From: Protula sp. h YS-2021
Taxonomy: Eukaryota > Annelida > Polychaeta > Sabellida > Serpulidae
Assembly: GCA_949752745.1 (NCBI GenBank)
Contig: OX457027.1
Coordinates: 59,794,859-59,858,858 of the forward strand
Direction of reading: 5' to 3'
Length of the DNA: 64,000 nucleotides
Shown here: in pieces, positions 59,343 through 64,000 of the stretch
How the letters are laid out: every line of letters begins with the position of its first letter
Position numbering within the stretch: position 1 is the stretch's first letter
Notes under the pieces: generated by a model
Database searches by the model: none
The model's input: only the letters and a program-made list of their open reading frames with translations
What the model was told of the DNA's origin: nothing
Program-made: the position numbers and the translations under genes

Positions 59343-60672
59343 TTAGAATATGCGCTTTATTATAATTATTATAATAGGCCGTGTAAGGGTAACTTGTCTG
59401 GCTGTACTAGTTACAAAAATAAAAATTGGCCGGCAGGGCGGATGTGCAAAATGTGCAAGTAACAAAGATTTACCCAAATATCAGTAAAAGGTGATAAAAT
59501 TGGCCCCCGGGAACTGAACTTTATCTTAAAATTTTGTGGTCACGCCTTCAGCACTCGCATTTCCATAACGCAAATAACACTGCAAACCCTTGAAAGCAAA
59601 CCTGTAAATCCGTTAAACCGTATTTGGCTAGAAAACAATGAGAACAGAAATTCTGACCAATGGCGGATCTAGCAAACAATCTCAGGGTTTCCGTCGTGGA
59701 GGAATTGTGCGTGTTGCAACGGGACCACTTGGTATCATGTGTTTCCATGCATGTCCTAAAAAAAAAAAGCAAAAAGAAAAAGAACAAAAATAAAAGAGGG
59801 AGAGGGATATCATTTGAGGGCAGACACGGTCCGCGCAGGGTTTCAATTTGAGGGGGGGGGGGGGGGGGGAGGTAATTGTCATCGAGTGTTCCTCGTTACC
59901 TACAGAAAGGGGATTCAGAAATGTACTCCGCATTTGGTAAAAAAAAGGAGGTTGTTGATTCAAATGAGCATTCCGGGTTTAGAGGTTGTTTTAAAAAGTC
60001 CTGGACACGCATGATAACCAGCTGGTACGTGTGTGACCCCCGGGTCTGTCGATAATATGGTGTGTTTTGAGTTAAATTGATTGAATAGAGTGTTGAATTA
60101 GATTGAAAAGTAAAAGAATCGATGAAATGAAAATAGCTTGGGGGGGGGGGTTAAGATAAAATTACTAATCCGACATACTTAGTAGTTCCAATCGTGCGAA
60201 TAGAAGAATAATCCGTCGTAGAATGCACAGCAGCCAACTAGGATTGGCATTAAATGATATCAGTGAAAAAACGTTAGTGTAGTCCAAGCGTGTATTTTTA
60301 CTTGCTGGGCCTTGTCTAACACATTTGGTGATGATCGGTCGAGTAGTTTTTCCGTTATCGTATTAACAATAAAACTGTGGACGAAAATCCATGGTGTTAT
60401 AATGAATCTTTAAAAACTCGTTCCGGACGTACATTTCAGATATCCCCCCCCATGTCTAAAATTTTATGATGATACGTCACTTTGATAAGTCATCTGTATA
60501 CCAAATATCACAGGAAGAGGATGATCAGGAAAGAAGTAACTCCCGGCGATGAACGGATGGACAGCATTCAAGGTTACAGACCACTCCGGGGCTAAAATTT
60601 TCAAAGAATACATCAGATCTGTGCGCCATATATCCTGAGCGCTCATTTCACTTTCCATTGTTTATTTTGCAG
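59343..60672. other. Intron 1 of QARS1, last part: no exon seen
   Basis: Contains poly-G tracts of 18 (59852-59869) and 11 (60140-60150) and an A-rich run (59759-59800). No coding motif. Confidence 0.5.
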
Positions 60673-60823
60673 GCTCGCAAGCATGTGGAGAGCGTTGAGA
60701 AGTCCAAGGGTATGCTGCTCTACCACCTGGCCACGAAGCTGAAATCCAGCATCAATCAGCACCGCGCCCTGCTCGCCCAGTATGTCGCCAGCGGCAAACT
60801 GGCGTCTCAAATGCAGCTTGATG
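60673..60823 (+). CDS. QARS1: Glutaminyl-tRNA synthetase exon 2
   Basis: Acceptor ttgtttattttgcag precedes 60673; donor gtaaga follows at 60824. It encodes about 50 residues (KSKGMLLYHLATKLKSSINQ ... LAQYVASGKLAS), a helical part of the N-terminal domain. It enters in phase 0 and leaves in phase 1. The exon is much richer in G and C than its introns. Intron 1 before it is 5,445 bp; intron 2 after it is 200 bp. Confidence 0.88.
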
Positions 60824-61023
60824 GTAAGATGCGGTTTTGAATGTTCATAAACAGTAGTTTTGTCATTTAATTTAAAATGAGTTTTTTTGTTACTTTTTTG
60901 GGTATCACGTAAAGTATTCTAAAGTCTTTGCATGACAATATGTCAAAAAATTTCGCTGAGCATTTCGCCCGTGATTTACTAATGGCACTCACTGCACCAT
61001 GCTTTCTACTGCTGTGCTTGTAG

Positions 61024-61133
61024 CGGCGATGGAATATTTGCTGGCCAACCCGCAGGACACTGTCAATCTGCCAGCGCTGGATAAGGCGGCCGGGGTGGGG
61101 GTGGTCGTCACGCCGGAGCAGGTCGAGCAGGGA
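61024..61133 (+). CDS. QARS1: Glutaminyl-tRNA synthetase exon 3
   Basis: Acceptor gctgtgcttgtag, donor gtaagt at 61134. With the carried base it encodes 37 residues (AAMEYLLANPQDTVN ... GVGVVVTPEQVEQG). The G-V-G-V-x-V-T-P-E-Q motif is conserved in the second N-terminal subdomain of eukaryotic glutaminyl-tRNA synthetases. It leaves in phase 0. Confidence 0.88.
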
Positions 61134-61755
61134 GTAAGTCCTTTTTTTGGGGTTACAACGCCACGTTACTTCATCAGTGTTCGACATTAGCAGAATTTGT
61201 TGGCCCAGTATAAATTTCAGAAAAACTTGTAATGGACACCTCAGTTTGTTCGACCTTCAAAGAAAAATATACCACAGTGCTGGATACAGTGTTAGCCGTC
61301 GCTCCCAATCTCGCCTTTCTCGAGTCCACCTATTTCTATGTGTGTGTGCGTGTTTTTCAAACAGTGGCTGGGAGACGAAAAATTTTGTTTTACGGGTATA
61401 TTTCGGAAACTGGAGATCACTTTGGGTATTTTCTGTTCTCTCTATCACATTTACTGCCGCTGTTGCATAGAACATCATTTTTAAGTACAAAGCTTAAAAA
61501 CTTAGATTTCGGAAAAAAATAGCGACCCCATTTAGGACACACTGTTTGTTTGTGGTTTCGGGACCAACGGACAGTTCAAGATGTTTTGCGTATGTTACGT
61601 CTAGTGTGTGACCGCATAGCGGAGAAAGGAAGATACGTTGAGCGATAAAATGCCTCCTGCACTCGCTTTCCATGATCCCGCCCCCTTCCCCCCCCCCGCA
61701 TCGGCTAGGAGTGGCACAATATTTCGCTGAGTGTATGGTGTGGTCTGTTTTGCAG
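61134..61755. other. Intron 3 of QARS1
   Basis: 622 bases. Contains a C-rich run (61676-61697). No other feature seen. Confidence 0.7.
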
Positions 61756-61831
61756 ATTGAAAGTATCATTAGTAAACATCGAAGTATGCTGCTGGAGAAA
61801 CGGTACCAGTTCAACATGGGACTACTCATGG
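61756..61831 (+). CDS. QARS1: Glutaminyl-tRNA synthetase exon 4
   Basis: Acceptor tggtctgttttgcag, donor gtaaca at 61832. It encodes IESIISKHRSMLLEKRYQFN then MGLLM, matching the conserved RY-x-FNMGLLMG segment. It leaves in phase 1. The next exon (about LKWADGK in animal orthologues) was not found up to 64000, so intron 4 is at least 2.1 kb. Confidence 0.88.
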
Positions 61832-64000
61832 GTAACAGCATTACAATTTCAGTAGCTTTTGCGTGGATAATGTGGGATATCATCGAGTGTGTAGTCACCA
61901 CTCATAGGTGCAGCTTCGTGTGGGCCAGTGTTCGAAAAGTCCTGGAGCCCGTGACTCCGGGAGCTATGACTCAGACAAGTCCGGAGCCCCGGCTGGCTCT
62001 CAACGTTTTTGTTTGTTTTTTTTTGTTTTGTTTTGTTTGTTTGTTTGTTTCTTTTTTTTTTTTTGGGGGGGGGGGGGGGGGTGGATTATTTCTGTAATGT
62101 ACTCATACCCATTACGGTTTTTGCATTGGATGACAGCAGTAGAACGGTGTCTCAAAACTTTAAAAAACTGGAGTTTGGTTCTTTAGACCACCCGACTTCG
62201 TTGCGCCGGTCTGATCAGTATAGCGGGTATCCGTCGTCTGTATGTACGTGTGTACGCATGTAAACCTTTACGTAAAATGCTTCTTCTCCCTCAGTTTTGA
62301 TCTGATCACTTTCAAATTTTAAACAAATGTTCTGTAGGTAGGCCTCTCTTGAAGTTCATTTTTTGGGCAATCCGCCGAAAATTGGCCGAATTAGGGCTAT
62401 TAAAATTCCCAATTTTCAAACTGAAACTGCTTTTCCTCTCACAATTTTGATCGGATTGTCTTTAAATTTTGCATAAATGTTTCGTAGGAAGACCTTGTGA
62501 ATAATTACTCTTTTTGGAGAACTACCAAAATTTGGGGGGGGGGGTAGTTTTTGTTGTTGTTCTTGTTGTTTTTTGTTTATGTTTTTTTTCGTGGCCAATT
62601 TTCAAAATGCTTCTTTTTCCATAATTTTGACCGGATGCCTTTGAAATTTTTTTTACGAATTTTCAACAACCGGGTTTTACAGTATGACCACTTGCTGCCG
62701 ACCGTGCAAGCCTATTGATACGTGATTCACTGGATTTCGGCTGGTCACAATGCCCCTGGACATTCTTGTTCTGAACATTAGAAAGCTATGCGATTATATT
62801 AAGTGGTGTGTACTTTTGGAAATACAGTGACAGTTTTTGTTGTTTTCAAAACTGTTCCATTTATTTTCAGTGTTGTGTATTACAATATGGAAAACATTTG
62901 CTTAGAATAACCGAGACACTCATTTTCCCTAACAACTAGGTGATTATGTACACAAACAGCTGCCATGCAATACATTGTGCGTACATGAACACTAGAAAAA
63001 ATCATTTAAAAGGTGCCTGGTCCAAGATTTCCCGTCGGACTCCAAACCTTTTTGAAGTCTGGAGTCAAGCGGTCCACCACTTTTTTTGCAGACTTTTCGA
63101 ACGCTGGTGTGGATTTGGGTCTTAGGAACGAAAATGATACTTTTGGAGACGAACCAATGCATAACCCCCTACCCCGAACCCCCACTTAAACCGATTTTGG
63201 TTTTTGGTAACCGTTCTTATTCCATCTGTGAAATTGTTTCACCTTAGAAGATCAAGAAATGCGGATAAAAGTACTCACCATTGTTGTTGTTACTGTGTCT
63301 GTCCGTAGCTAGAAGTTATCTTGGGATTTCATATCATGGGTCCTATCATTAAATAACAAGGTACTGTTGTTGTGAAACCATCAGAAGTACTTGATACTGC
63401 ATACCCAATCAAAAGTAGGTCAACGTGTCACAGATAACAGTACAAGATAACAGTACCAGTCCTAGTGTTAAGAGTGTTAAAGAGAGATTTTTTTCAACAG
63501 TCCCAAATGATCAGCATTGTGTTAATAGCCAGTCCAAAGCTGCCGCCGTTCTTTCACATCTATTGCATCATGCAGTTGTTTATCACGCTGCGGCTTGTTT
63601 GTGTGTGATTGGGTTAAATTTGGGTTTCTTGGGCTAGAAATAGGTTAAAATTTTCGCATTGATTAAAAGATAGAAAATACGCATTGGAGAAAGACAAAAA
63701 AAAAGGGGGCAAACTGGAGATTTTGCCATCGAAAAATAACACGGTCCATTCGTAGCCGTTACCTGTGGCTTAGATAAATCCGGTGTGGATTGTCGCCCAC
63801 CAGTGTTTTAAAGAGAGTGGTTGCTGCTGTTGGGTTTCAAAAGTATTGCGTCAGGTTTTTATCAGCTGTTCTTGCACCCATTCCCATGTGATGTAGCATA
63901 TTTAAGTGCTCAAGGATAAAGATGCGCCTTTAATGTGCCGAATTCAAGTTGATAATGTCAGTGTTTTTTTAACAAAAATTACCTTTTGGGTATGGTTTGT
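61832..64000. other. Start of QARS1 intron 4, no further exon seen
   Basis: Holds a 17-base G run (62065-62081), an 11-base one (62534-62544) and the dispersed repeat. The sequence right of 62780 shows no conserved QARS motif on the plus strand. Confidence 0.6.
62185..62770 (+). repeat. Dispersed intronic repeat, copy 2 (intron 4)
   Basis: Similar in order to 57236-57835: atccgtcgtctgtatgta near the left end and ctggtcacaatgcccctgga with cattcttgtt at the right end. Divergence is high between these anchors. Confidence 0.55.

Noticed and set aside
61672..62097. Open frame of 141 codons overlapping QARS1 exon 4
   Set aside because: It reads through the exon 4 donor into a T/G-rich tract. The spliced exon in the correct frame explains the region.
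62780..64000. A further QARS1 exon
   Set aside because: No plus-strand frame carries the conserved continuation, and no acceptor plus coding stretch stood out.

Overview
This is a eukaryotic, clearly metazoan, AT-rich window. It has long introns with GT-AG boundaries, a split housekeeping gene, and a heavy load of decayed transposons. The only cellular gene recognised with confidence is the 5' end of a cytosolic glutaminyl-tRNA synthetase gene (plus strand; four exons between 55114 and 61831; the rest lies beyond 64000). The host cannot be named from the sequence. A BEL/Pao retroelement, Tc1-like and Tigger-like fragments and a pearl-like tandem-core element with a CCGT microsatellite suggest a marine invertebrate. 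A mollusc, perhaps a bivalve, is a reasonable guess and no more.

Layout. 180-1035 is a degenerate tandem array of about 138 bp period. 1576-7694 is a BEL/Pao LTR element (plus strand) with two LTRs and a 5-bp target duplication; its pol gene is deleted and its gag is split by a short DNA transposon at 3205-3833. 7.7-14.7 kb is mostly unassignable, apart from a Helitron-like repeat and a 61-bp tandem repeat. 14697-16618 holds two more short DNA transposons side by side. 16.6-27.4 kb contains further short elements, one orphan exon candidate (22965-23241), a LINE reverse-transcriptase scrap and a Tigger-like remnant. 27449-35991 is bounded by inverted arms of about 120 bp; inside lie a second BEL/Pao element (minus strand, gag-PR-RT-RNaseH-IN all recognisable but broken) and a FLYWCH-domain remnant. 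37200-38222 is a FLYWCH plus Mutator-like transposase pseudogene. 38-55 kb is gene-poor, with Tc1-like, Ty3/Gypsy-like and tRNA-derived remnants and several minisatellites. 55.1-64 kb is the glutaminyl-tRNA synthetase gene; its introns carry several repeats.

The most interesting pattern is a set of at least eight elements or element ends (A-H below) whose termini resemble GGGTATCCGGACATT. Just inside the ends are short tandem units (iterons) that point inward from each end, and the best copies have 8-bp target-site duplications. The iteron sequence differs between families while the outermost bases stay similar. Two of the ends lie beside FLYWCH/Mutator-like transposase remnants, which suggests a foldback-type Mutator lineage.
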